55,855 nt of DNA from Caldilineaceae bacterium. Its GTDB lineage: Bacteria; Chloroflexota; Anaerolineae; Caldilineales; Caldilineaceae. The stretch covers positions 1 to 55,855 of the forward strand of contig JAPKMW010000077.1 in NCBI GenBank assembly GCA_026645575.1, read 5' to 3'. A model generated the notes under the pieces. It was not told the DNA's origin, ran no database searches, and saw only the letters and a list, made by a program, of their open reading frames with translations. Shown here piece after piece: positions 28,701 to 36,786 of the stretch. Within the stretch, counting starts at the first letter, position 1, and every line of letters begins with the position of its first letter. The position numbers and the translations under genes were made by a program.

Positions 28701-30520
28701 GTAAGCCGGTTGTTGTAGAGCAGCAAGTCTTGCAATTGCCGCAAAGCGCCCAGCTCGGTCGGCAGTGGGCCGGTGAATTGGTTGTTATAAAAAGCGAGCG
28801 AGGTTAAGCTGGTAAGTTGGGTCAATTCGACGGGGATGGGGCCGCTGAGTCCATTGCTGCCCAGGCTTAAACTCTGCAACTGGCGCAAATTGCCCAGCGC
28901 CGGCGGGATGGCGCCGCTCAGGTCGTTGGTCTGGAGATCGAGCAACAGCAAATTGGCAAGCTGGCCCAACTGGGGTGGAATGGCGCCGCTCAGACGATTG
29001 ATCTGGAGCGAAAGGCCGAGCAGATTGGTCAGTTGCCCCAGTTCAGCCGGAATCGAGCCGCTCAGGCGGTTATCCATGAGGGAGAGAAAACGCAACTGCT
29101 GTAATTGGCTCAACTGGAGCGGGATGGCGCCAACCAAGCGGTTGCTGCTGAGCCAGAGTTGGGTCAAATTGTGCAGGTTGCCCAGTTCCGGCGGAATCGG
29201 GCCGCTCAGGTCGTTGCTCTCCAAACGCAGGATCTGTAAATTGGCGAGCGCCCCCAGGTTGGCCGGAATCGGGCCGCTTAAGCCGTTGACATCCAGACGC
29301 AAACTTTGCAAGGCGGCCAGCATTCCTAGTTCAGCGGGGATGGGGCCGCGCAACCCGTTGTAACAGAGAAAGAGTACATTGAGGTTGGTCAGCCGTCCCA
29401 GTTCCGGGGGGATGGGGCCGCTCAAGCTATTGCCGCAGAGGCCAAAATTCTTTAGCCCGGCCAGGTTGCCCAGTTCGGGCGGGATAGCGCCGGTGAAGCG
29501 GTTGCCCCCCAGATCCAACGTTTCCAGGTTGGTCAAGTTGCCCAGATAGGTCGGCAATGGGCCGCTCAAGCCATTGTTATAGAGATCGAGAAAAAAGAGA
29601 TTGGTCAGGAAGGCCAGTTCCGCCGGCAGCACCCCCGTCAACTGGTTGCCCGACAGATCAAGCCACTGCAAGCTGCGCCAGTTGCCGATTGCCGCCGGCA
29701 GTGGACCCGTGAGGCGGTTGACGCCTTCGGCTGTCAGATATTGGGTATTAGGTATTGGATATTGGATACTGGGTATTGGATATTGGCTGGCAGCACTGTT
29801 GGCAACAGAACCGAATAACGAATAGCCACTATCTGCACTGGCGGGTTTGAGAATCGCCAGTTGATTGCGCAGGTAGGTGGAGCTTTCGGCCAGGGGGCTG
29901 CGGCTATCAAGTTCGACAGGCAAATCGGTAGCCGCAGCAGTGATTGGGTTGTTGTCGAGTGCAGGGCGGGTGGCGCTCACAATGGCGCGCGCTTCGACCT
30001 GTTGCGCCGTATGGTCAATGGCGCCGGCAAGGCTGATGGCACTGAGGCGTTCGGCAGTGGTTAGCGCCGATTGCAGATCAGCAGACAGCGCAGGGGCGCC
30101 TGTTTGCAACGCCATTGCCGCCGGGGGGGTTTCCGCCAGGTCGAGGACGCGCAGGTAGATCAGCGCGCCCAGTTCCGGCGGCAACCCGCCGTTCAGCCCA
30201 TTGTCCGGCAGCATGAGCATGGTGACATGGTTGCCGGCACAGGTGACGCCAACCCAGGTGCAGGGGGTGTTGGTCGCCAGCCAACCGTTTTTGACCACCC
30301 AAGTCGGGCCGTTGGTGCTGTTGTAAAACGTCACCAGAGCCTGACATTCGGGTTGGGGAAGTTCGGTCACATTGGCGCAGGAAAAAGCGCTTTGCGCCAC
30401 GGCAGGACGGGTGGTCGCACCGTCAGCGCTGAAGAGGAGGAGCAGCAAGACAACCGCGCCCCCACCGCAGAGCAGCAGGCGCCAGAGAACAGGACGACAG
30501 GGCAACAATAAACGGGGCAT
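25739..30520 (-). CDS. Giant secreted plant-type LRR protein with a C13 (legumain-like) peptidase domain
   Basis: This 1593-residue protein has a signal peptide (about 1-43), a plant-type LRR N-cap (about 48-95), one LRR start, then a 137-residue insertion (about 131-267) that splits a repeat. After it come 28 full LRRs of exactly 24 residues (about 285-960), a fibronectin-III-like domain (about 995-1090), a PPC domain (about 1095-1210), and a C13 domain with His1313 (LIDHGDKG) and Cys1357 (IEACNSGSF). A Ca2+-loop-like WLDADGDGAPNE, a beta domain and the tail VYLPLVTR finish the chain. The His-Cys pair matches legumain/caspase-fold enzymes. AGAGAGGAAG precedes the start. The LRR fan resembles plant receptor ectodomains and probably binds a protein or glycan that the peptidase then processes; this link is inferred. 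Confidence 0.9.
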   Translation of the reverse strand: MPRLLLPCRPVLWRLLLCGGGAVVLLLLLFSADGATTRPAVAQSAFSCANVTELPQPECQALVTFYNSTNGPTWVVKNGWLATNTPCTWVGVTCAGNHVTMLMLPDNGLNGGLPPELGALIYLRVLDLAETPPAAMALQTGAPALSADLQSALTTAERLSAISLAGAIDHTAQQVEARAIVSATRPALDNNPITAAATDLPVELDSRSPLAESSTYLRNQLAILKPASADSGYSLFGSVANSAASQYPIPSIQYPIPNTQYLTAEGVNRLTGPLPAAIGNWRSLQWLDLSGNQLTGVLPAELAFLTNLFFLDLYNNGLSGPLPTYLGNLTNLETLDLGGNRFTGAIPPELGNLAGLKNFGLCGNSLSGPIPPELGRLTNLNVLFLCYNGLRGPIPAELGMLAALQSLRLDVNGLSGPIPANLGALANLQILRLESNDLSGPIPPELGNLHNLTQLWLSSNRLVGAIPLQLSQLQQLRFLSLMDNRLSGSIPAELGQLTNLLGLSLQINRLSGAIPPQLGQLANLLLLDLQTNDLSGAIPPALGNLRQLQSLSLGSNGLSGPIPVELTQLTSLTSLAFYNNQFTGPLPTELGALRQLQDLLLYNNRLTGPIPATLGNLTGLQSLMLFGNELTGEIPTQLGNLTNLTTLWLGENQLTGAIPSTLGALTNVTSLWLQDNRLSGPLPNELGRLTQLTDLRLSNNQFSGEVPAGLANLKALEYVWLFNNQLSGPLPPALGELPDLRYLWLSNNYLSGPLPTTLGRLTSLETLWLDSNRFSGPIPPELGNLARLQVLRLYDNSLSGPIPDQLGKLTNLTTLELDINQLSGEIPATLAQLQQLTDLSLSVNQLSGPIPAALGQLPHLRTLWLNHNRLQGTIPASLGNLSRLTQLSLQRNQLSGALPPQLGGLTNLATLRLAGNRLAGPLPAELGNLLNLLELDLSANDLRGPLPPELARLTRLVTLELANNQLTTTDEALRAFLTSKAPTWDATQTLPPTAVQALPERSDAIALSWTPIAYGGDGGAYAVEVATSADGLYTPHGRTVDKRTPGYTVDGLTPNTTYFFRVRTYTPAGSGQPNELWSDYSAPVSATTSNISGVGDGYENDDTCAQARAIVTNGYFDHHNFHQSTDVDWVQFTARAGVAYRIDVQPTADSTVDIALKLYAGCADPNPQQSNESFSPGVQYNFTAPAAGAYYLQLRNERGTAGANATYQIAVRALDGETANGAVILLGGRLYATNDDVQDNIDHVTATLYQTLLNNGYNADNIYYLSTATNAAGVAPPGVDAAATLANLQFAITTWAKSRVSESRSLTLYLIDHGDKGVFYVDETQGQRLTPAQLDEWLDRLEETAPNVAINVLIEACNSGSFITGFNNAGSLSKAGRVIMTSTNLHNLAFASEQGAYFSDYLFTALRQGHHLFSGFWEARIAARQATNLIQDPWLDADGDGAPNELEDAAIAARRTLFPVNSQATSQLWPPYIASLQEAAAVNGQRQIQADVRDNGAIARVWAVIYPPGYQPPTSGNELTPDNAPKADLILVGDRYQLNYSGFTQLGLYRVVVHAEDSDGLQARPAVITINTAAPVGGQVEDNTQVYLPLVTR
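29739..29786. repeat. Short-period repeat inside the LRR coding region
   Basis: Units of GGTATTGGATATTGG type repeat in tandem and encode an in-frame Tyr-Pro-Ile-Pro-rich string (residues about 247-261) within the insertion that splits the first LRR. Comparable repeats in this window are otherwise intergenic. Confidence 0.75.
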
Positions 30521-30666
30521 AGCTTCCTCTCTGTTCGTTGATGGGCTGGCGTGACCAACAAGGCCACAAGGTTTGGATCAGCTACCCATATCTAATGCAC
30601 CTGATGCCATTTTTTGCCTATGTCAATGGATTGTTCTTTCCTTGGGTCTATGGTATGCTACGAGCT

Positions 30667-32217
30667 ATGCGCTATTTCAACACATCGGGTCCCTGTGACC
30701 CGGACCGCCATTATACCCTGTTCCGCCCGGCCTTGCTGGCCAAAGGGCAACGCTTGGTGGAGCAAGGGCGCTATTTTACCCTCTTTGCCCCGCGCCAGAC
30801 TGGAAAGACGACCTATTTTCAACTGCTTTTTCGTCAATTGCAGACCCAGGGCTATCTGCCCATTTGGATCAGTTTTGAAGGCATGAAGACGGCGACACGC
30901 GACGAATTTTATGATGCGCTGCAATGGAACCTTCAGTATGAATTTTCACAGGTTGGCCTACAAACCGACTATCCGATCAAAAACCAACTTGATTTACAGC
31001 GCTACCTGACCGAGATATCAGAGCATTCGGCGCCGATTGTCCTGGTCATTGATGAGTTTGAAGATATTCCACCCGTGGTCATGAGCGAAATGCTGCATAT
31101 TTTCCGCGCCCTTTATCACAAGCGCACGCGGCACCAACTCCATGCCCTGCTGTTGGTTGGCGTTAGCACGGTGGCGGAGTTGGTGGTTTCTTCGGCTTCG
31201 CCCTTTAATATCGTCGATCAACTGGAACTGCCCTATTTTACCTTTGACGAGGTGCAAGCCTTAATCGACCAATATGTCAGCGAAGCCGGGCAACCATTTG
31301 ATCCGGCGGTGGTCAAAGCGATCTATGAGAACACACGGGGGCAGCCGGGGCTGGTATCGGCGCTCTGTCAATACCTGGTGGAAGAGATGGCGCCCGACCG
31401 CAGCCAACCGGTGACGATGGCGGCCTTTTACCCGACGCTCAAACATTTTCTTACGGCGCGCAAAGATAAGAATATCTTCAACATTGTACAAAAGGCCAAA
31501 GAAAAACCAGCCTTTATGCTGCGCTTGTTGTTCAACGAAACGCCACTGCCCTTTTCCATTCATGACCCAACCATGGCCTACCTGGCGGCACATGGCGTGA
31601 TTGAAAATGTGGGCGGGAATGTCGAAATCCTTGTGCCGCTCTATGCCAAATGTGTCCTCACCGCCTTTCGCCCCACAATCAACGGGGAAGCCAGAGACTA
31701 CCGCCCTGACTTGCCGGACTTAAGCATCTATGTTAGTGGAAACCGCCTCAACATCAATGCCTTGTTACAAGACTACCGCGCCTATGTCCAACGCCGCGGC
31801 TTTCACGCCTTTGACACGGAACATCTCAAAGAGGGCGCCTGGCACTACTCACTGGATGGCTTTCTCCACTTTTTCATCCAACGGCTGGGTGGCGATACGC
31901 TCGTCGAAGTCCCCAGCGGACGCGGACGCACCGACATTCTGATCCTCTATAAAGGCAGCAAAGAGATTATCGAAACCAAGGTCTATCTCGACCAGGGCTA
32001 TTTTGACCAGGGCAAAACCCAACTGATCGATTACCTGCTCGCCGAAGGGTTGGACCAGGGCTTCTATGTCGTCTTTAGCAACAAACATGGCGCCACCGAC
32101 ACCCTCTACACCGAAGAGACTATCCGCGGCAAACAGCTCTACACCTGGATCATCCCCACCGCTTTCAATGCACCCAGTCGGCGCGTGGCAAAAAAACCAC
32201 GAAAACGCCAGCAATAA
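30667..32217 (+). CDS. AAA-family ATPase fused to a PD-(D/E)XK nuclease-like domain
   Basis: This 516-residue protein is a STAND/AAA_14-like ATPase with Walker A APRQTGKTT and Walker B VLVIDEFEDI in the first third. A winged-helix-like region follows, then a PD-(D/E)XK nuclease-like core (about residues 400-480) with D in GRTDILIL and E-T-K in IIETKVY. The frame is open further upstream, but MRYFNTSGPC at 30667 is the usual N-terminus of this family. No good ribosome site is visible. It is the only plus-strand gene in the 32-kb island, lying head-to-head with the giant LRR gene. Such proteins are often multicopy and of unknown function; defence or mobile-element roles are possible. Confidence 0.75.
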   Translation: MRYFNTSGPCDPDRHYTLFRPALLAKGQRLVEQGRYFTLFAPRQTGKTTYFQLLFRQLQTQGYLPIWISFEGMKTATRDEFYDALQWNLQYEFSQVGLQTDYPIKNQLDLQRYLTEISEHSAPIVLVIDEFEDIPPVVMSEMLHIFRALYHKRTRHQLHALLLVGVSTVAELVVSSASPFNIVDQLELPYFTFDEVQALIDQYVSEAGQPFDPAVVKAIYENTRGQPGLVSALCQYLVEEMAPDRSQPVTMAAFYPTLKHFLTARKDKNIFNIVQKAKEKPAFMLRLLFNETPLPFSIHDPTMAYLAAHGVIENVGGNVEILVPLYAKCVLTAFRPTINGEARDYRPDLPDLSIYVSGNRLNINALLQDYRAYVQRRGFHAFDTEHLKEGAWHYSLDGFLHFFIQRLGGDTLVEVPSGRGRTDILILYKGSKEIIETKVYLDQGYFDQGKTQLIDYLLAEGLDQGFYVVFSNKHGATDTLYTEETIRGKQLYTWIIPTAFNAPSRRVAKKPRKRQQ

Positions 32218-32321
32218 ACAATCGTTGATTTAGCTTACATCCACCAACCACCTCATCCATTGGGGGACGAAATCAATTGGGGGAAGAAGCGCCTTTTCCC
32301 ATCACCGCTACCCATGCCTTG

Positions 32322-34922
32322 CTATTTACGAACCAACGGCAAAAAGAGCCGGCTGCCGTTGTTGAACTCAATCGTCTTCGCCGGGCTGTGCAGGCCGTCG
32401 TCATCCTGGGCGTAGATGACGATGCGATAGCGGCCGGCTTCGTCAAAGGCGCCGTAGAGACCAACATACTCATGGTTGCCACGCGCTTGCAGGGTGATGG
32501 GCGGAGGGCCGACTGTCATCTCTTCGCTGTTGGTCGGCGGTTGATAGCTGGGGGGATAGATAACCGCCCAGACGCTCTCGACCTTGCCGTCATCTAGGAC
32601 TTCGGCCCAGATTTCGCGGCGGGTGGTTGCCGCGGCCAGCCCAGCGCTGTTGCGCACGGTGGCTTGCACCACATAGGGTTGCCAGAGATTGGCGGTGCGA
32701 TCAAAGGCGCCGGGGACGCGGAAGCTCAACTGGGCGGCCAGCGCGCCGTCGTCGCCATCGTTGGGGATGGTGTCGCCGTCATCATCGAGCCAGGGGGTTT
32801 GCACCGAGGGGCTGCGTTGGGTGTTGGCCTGGGCTTCGTGAAAGGCGCCCAGCAGCGTTTTGCCCATCGCCAGCCCGTCAAGCAGCGCATCGGAGAAGAG
32901 CGCGCCGGTGTTGGTCGCCCAGGCCAGTTCATAGGCGCCAGCGGAAGTGATAATAACGCGGCCGGGCTTGCTAATACTTTTGGTCGGGTCGATAAAGCTG
33001 CCTGAGTTGCACGCTTCAATGATCACATTGATGCGCACGCCAGGAACCGCCGTTTCGAGCGCCGTCAGCCACTCATGGAGATCCTGTGGTGTGAGCCGTT
33101 CGCGCCGCGGCTCATCAAGATAAAGTTTGTCATAGCCGCCATGATCCATCAGGTAGAGGGTCAGCGCTTGCCCGTTGCTCAACTTGCCGGCGGCCCACTC
33201 GGTGATCGCCTGGCGCAGATTGGCATTATCGGGCAGACCGTTAACATCAGGCTTGCCATCATTGTCCGGGTCGAGGTTGAGATCAGTCGCCAGGTAGCGA
33301 ATGCGGTCGGCGGGGAAGCCCTGGTTGCGCCAGAGGCGATAGGCGCGATTGGTGATGTTGTGGATCTGGGTTTGCAGGAAGTCCCCCTCCTGGTTGCGCC
33401 CGGCGACGATGATCAGAGCGCCGGTGGTTGGCGCGCCGGTGAGCGCGCGCACGGCGATTTGATAGCGCACGTCGTTGCCAAAGCGGCTGGCCGGGTTATT
33501 ACTTAACTTGATATAGTAGTCAGTGCTTTGGGTGGCGGTGAAGGTTACCCGCACATCCGGCGAGTAGCTATGATCTTGGGTAGTGGTGGCGCCGCTATTG
33601 CAACGGGCGTGCAGACTGAGCAACAGATCGGTGGGGTCATCCCCCGCAACATCGCCTTCGATCAGGTAGGTGGTGTTGGCTATCACCGAGAATTTGATCC
33701 AGTCGGCGTCGGCCTGGGCGTGAAAGTTGCGCGTTTGGGGGATGCCGTCGGTTGCCAATGGTTTGGCAGCGGCGCAATCATCATCCGCCTCGTAAGCGTC
33801 GCCGACGCCGGCAGGTGGCAGTGTAGCGGTTGGCGTGGCCGTGGGCGGCACCGTAGTAGGCGTCATAGTCGCCGTGGGGGTGGCAGCAGGCTGGGTCGGC
33901 GTCGCGGTGACGGTGGGCGGGGTAGTGGGCGTGGCGGTCGCACTTAAATTGAGCGTGAAGGCGCCAGTGGCACTTTCGCTCAGGATGGTGCCATTTGCGA
34001 AGAAGGCGGTGATCCACCATTGACCATCAGCAAGAAATGGAACGCCTGGACTGACAGTGCAGAGGGTGCCGGTGGCGCAGCCAGCTTCGACGGGTGTATA
34101 ATCTTGATTAATCTTACCCGGCGCAAAGGGATCGCCATACTCATTGACCCACAGTTTGTAATAGACGACGTTGGGTAAAGGTTGCCAGGAGAAGTTGGGG
34201 GTATCGGTGTTGATCTCCCCTTGCGGCGCCACCAGGATTGGCGGCGGCAAAGGGGTGGCGGTTGGGCCACTCTGGCAGACGCCCAGGGCAACATCATCAA
34301 AGTTCACGGCGTCAATGGCGCCGTCGGCATAAACTTCAATGGCAAAATTGACGGTGCGCCCAGCCAGTTTTGTCACATCCAACGCCGGCGCAAAGTGCGT
34401 CCAGTCACATTCACAATCAAAGAGCAGGTAATAAGATTGCAGACGGTTGCTAAAGTCGGCGTCGTAGAGGCTGACATAGACATTCTGGTCAACCGTGCCG
34501 TTGATGATGATAGCTTCAAAGTCCAACGTTACCACTGATGCATTGGCCGGAATGGTGAAACGCTGCCAGAGGTCAGCCGTGCGCCCGTTGAAGGTGTTCA
34601 TCGCCAACGAGCGGCTGCCGCTAAAGGCGTAGCGGGCGTCATAGAAGACATTGGCGGCGTCATTCACTGACCAGGCCGCATCCACCTCAAAGCCACCGTT
34701 ATCCAGCGCATTGGGGCAGTGGTTGGTGGGCGACTGCACAGCAGCAGGGTCAACACCTACAACGACCTGGGTGTTCCGGGACGCGTTGGCAGCCGCGCGA
34801 TGATCAGCCGGCCCGGCGATCAAAACGTTTTCATGAGCGGGCCGGCCCGCTTGCGCCGATACGGGTATCAAATAGAGCAGCCCAGCCAGGCAGGCCAAGA
34901 TCATCAACAACGATATTTTCAT
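32322..34922 (-). CDS. Secreted C13 (legumain-like) peptidase with an N-terminal jelly-roll domain
   Basis: This 866-residue protein starts at 34922, chosen because GGGAG lies 6-7 bases upstream and the signal peptide (KISLLMILACLAGLLYLIPV) then begins at once. A carbohydrate-binding-like jelly roll follows (about 70-215, NGGFE to NFDDVALG), then a fibronectin-like domain (about 220-330), a Thr/Pro-rich linker, a PPC domain (about 375-495), and a C13 domain with His594 (LMDHGGYD) and Cys638 (IEACNSGSF). An acidic Ca2+-loop-like stretch, a beta domain and the tail RLFLPLVRK end it. The catalytic module is closely related to those of the two LRR proteins. It is probably an active extracellular cysteine peptidase, of unknown target. 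Confidence 0.85.
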   Translation of the reverse strand: MKISLLMILACLAGLLYLIPVSAQAGRPAHENVLIAGPADHRAAANASRNTQVVVGVDPAAVQSPTNHCPNALDNGGFEVDAAWSVNDAANVFYDARYAFSGSRSLAMNTFNGRTADLWQRFTIPANASVVTLDFEAIIINGTVDQNVYVSLYDADFSNRLQSYYLLFDCECDWTHFAPALDVTKLAGRTVNFAIEVYADGAIDAVNFDDVALGVCQSGPTATPLPPPILVAPQGEINTDTPNFSWQPLPNVVYYKLWVNEYGDPFAPGKINQDYTPVEAGCATGTLCTVSPGVPFLADGQWWITAFFANGTILSESATGAFTLNLSATATPTTPPTVTATPTQPAATPTATMTPTTVPPTATPTATLPPAGVGDAYEADDDCAAAKPLATDGIPQTRNFHAQADADWIKFSVIANTTYLIEGDVAGDDPTDLLLSLHARCNSGATTTQDHSYSPDVRVTFTATQSTDYYIKLSNNPASRFGNDVRYQIAVRALTGAPTTGALIIVAGRNQEGDFLQTQIHNITNRAYRLWRNQGFPADRIRYLATDLNLDPDNDGKPDVNGLPDNANLRQAITEWAAGKLSNGQALTLYLMDHGGYDKLYLDEPRRERLTPQDLHEWLTALETAVPGVRINVIIEACNSGSFIDPTKSISKPGRVIITSAGAYELAWATNTGALFSDALLDGLAMGKTLLGAFHEAQANTQRSPSVQTPWLDDDGDTIPNDGDDGALAAQLSFRVPGAFDRTANLWQPYVVQATVRNSAGLAAATTRREIWAEVLDDGKVESVWAVIYPPSYQPPTNSEEMTVGPPPITLQARGNHEYVGLYGAFDEAGRYRIVIYAQDDDGLHSPAKTIEFNNGSRLFLPLVRK

Positions 34923-34943
34923 GCAAAACTCCCTTGATCGTTG

Positions 34944-35008
34944 GGAACGCTTGCGTTCGTAGCCGGTCACTGGGAACCCGTTGGGGGCGGCTATGCGCGC
35001 AAGCGTTC
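34944..35008. repeat. Imperfect intergenic hairpin
   Basis: GGAACGCTTGCG (from 34944) pairs with CGCAAGCGTTCC (to 35008), and TAGCCG further in pairs with CGGCTA. The hairpin lies between the C13 peptidase start and the propeller gene stop, so it may end propeller-gene transcription on the minus strand. Confidence 0.6.
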
Positions 35009-35017
35009 CTATGGTGG

Positions 35018-36724
35018 TTAGGGTCGGCTCCGTACTAGCGGCAGATAAAGTTGTTGAGGAGCTAGCGGCAAGGCATCATTGATCGTCACGGTCGTCGTCA
35101 CCGGCGCCGACCAGACCCCTTCATCATCCTGAACGCGCAGGCTGATGGTATGTTCACCAGCGGTCAACGTATTCGCCGCTAGGGTGCATTCATGGGCAGT
35201 GGTGCAGAGCGGCCCATCGATGTCGGAACGCCAATCCCAGGCCAACACTTGCGAGGCGGCGCCGCTGGGCGTCTCATCTTGATCGGCGGCGGTCGCGGTT
35301 AGGTGAAGGGTATCAGTCAACGCCAGACGCTGGGTGGGCGGCGTGGTTACTTGGGCGATGGGCGGTTGCCCCGGTGTCACACGACGATCCAGGTAGAGGA
35401 TTGTGCCGTTCTGTTGCGCCGCCACCACGCGTTCACCGGCTGTGGCGACAGCGCTGATGGGCGCCGCAGCAACGGTGTCGGTCAACCAAAGATTGGCAGT
35501 GGCCTGGAAGTGAACACCGCCCGGGAGACCCGCCCAAACTAAACCATCATTCGCCACCGCCAGGGCTTGAATGGTCGCGGGGGCGCCGGCGAGAGCCGCA
35601 TCGGCAGGCAGGCCGTGGGTGGTGGTGTAGGCGCGCCAACTGCCGGCGCTCAGGTCATAGCGACTGATGCCGCCGTGGTAGCCGTTGGTGTCCAGATACG
35701 GTTCACCGCCCACCCAGAGGTGATTGGCGTCAACGGCAAGGGTGCGCACCAGATCCGAGGCCAGCCCATCCCCCGTGCGGTAACGCTGCCAGCCGCTGTT
35801 GAGGTCACCCGTTGCATTAGGTCGATAGTAGACACCGCCTTCCCAAGCGCCTACCCAAAGGCCGCCTTGTGGATCAAGCGCCAGCGCCATGATCGGCTCG
35901 GCAATGGCGGTGATCAATTGCCAACTTTGGCCGTCATAACGGGCCAGGGCGCCGTTACTGTCACCGCCGCCAACCCAGAGGTGGCCGCTCTGGGGATGGA
36001 CAGCGATGGCGCGCATTGTTGCCGCAAAGGGAGCAGGGAGCAGTTGCCACGGTTGCCCGCTCCCCGTTGCCAGATGGCGCGGGCCGGCGACCCAATGGAC
36101 GTTGTTGGGGCCAAGCGCAAAGGCACGCACCGCCGGTTCCGGCCAGGGCAGGGTTTGTGTCGTCACCTGGCGGGTGGTGAGATCCACGGTAATCAACCCT
36201 GCCGGGCCGCCAGCCCACAGGGTCTGTCCTGCGATGGTCAAGGTGTGGGTATAGCCGCCGGTCAAGAGGGGCGTCCACTCACCCCTTTCCGGCAGCACGA
36301 GCGGCACTTCTTGTTCACCTTTGGCGACGCCATCAACGGCCGGTGCGGCACGGAAAGGACGCGCCAGTTGTTCCCCGGCAAAATTGACGGTGAGGGTTAA
36401 GATGTCGCTCCGCTGGGCGCCCAGCCCTTTGCCAGTGAGATCATAGTAGGGCAGGGCGCTGTTGAGGGTCGGCTGGGTGCGGGTGGTAAGGCTTTTGCCG
36501 GCAAAGTTCAGGGTGACGTTGGCGCCTTGCACCGGTTGCCCGCGATAGTAGAGAATGCCCCAGGTGCAGCCGCAATAGTCGGGGTCGGGCGTCAACGGGC
36601 CATAGCCGCGACAGTGGGGCGGCAACGCCACGGGGGGGTCATCCTGAGCATGAACCGGCAACGGCGCAAGGTTGGCAAACAGGAGGCCGATGAATAGGCA
36701 AAGGGTCAGGAATTTTTGGTGCAT
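35018..36724 (-). CDS. Secreted beta-propeller protein with a PKD-like domain
   Basis: This 568-residue protein starts at 36724 because GGAAGGA lies just upstream and overlaps an earlier in-frame ATG. A signal peptide (about 1-26, ending PVHA) is followed by a Cys-rich N-terminal beta domain (about 30-150). Then come propeller blades with the recurring pattern LWVGG...G-x-x-x-Y (about 155-425), of the kind found in two-component-regulator propellers. A PKD/cadherin-like domain follows (about 450-550), and the tail is LYLPLVRSRP, a variant of the shared tail with two extra residues. No catalytic motif is seen. It may serve as a binding module of the surface protease set. Confidence 0.75.
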   Translation of the reverse strand: MHQKFLTLCLFIGLLFANLAPLPVHAQDDPPVALPPHCRGYGPLTPDPDYCGCTWGILYYRGQPVQGANVTLNFAGKSLTTRTQPTLNSALPYYDLTGKGLGAQRSDILTLTVNFAGEQLARPFRAAPAVDGVAKGEQEVPLVLPERGEWTPLLTGGYTHTLTIAGQTLWAGGPAGLITVDLTTRQVTTQTLPWPEPAVRAFALGPNNVHWVAGPRHLATGSGQPWQLLPAPFAATMRAIAVHPQSGHLWVGGGDSNGALARYDGQSWQLITAIAEPIMALALDPQGGLWVGAWEGGVYYRPNATGDLNSGWQRYRTGDGLASDLVRTLAVDANHLWVGGEPYLDTNGYHGGISRYDLSAGSWRAYTTTHGLPADAALAGAPATIQALAVANDGLVWAGLPGGVHFQATANLWLTDTVAAAPISAVATAGERVVAAQQNGTILYLDRRVTPGQPPIAQVTTPPTQRLALTDTLHLTATAADQDETPSGAASQVLAWDWRSDIDGPLCTTAHECTLAANTLTAGEHTISLRVQDDEGVWSAPVTTTVTINDALPLAPQQLYLPLVRSRP

Positions 36725-36786
36725 AAGGAATCCTTCCATTCGTCGGGAAATTTACGAATTTTGTAAATCGTTAGCTTTCTGCTGAT

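Noticed and set aside
34923..34970. Earlier start codon for the 866-residue C13 peptidase
   Set aside because: It would place a charged stretch before the signal peptide. The ATG at 34922 has GGGAG at the right distance.
9381..36724. Sortase LPXTG signal as an explanation for the LPxVRR-type tails
   Set aside because: There is no Gly after the LPxT position, no following hydrophobic helix, and no sortase gene in the window. The core is LP followed by two hydrophobic residues in six of seven cases.
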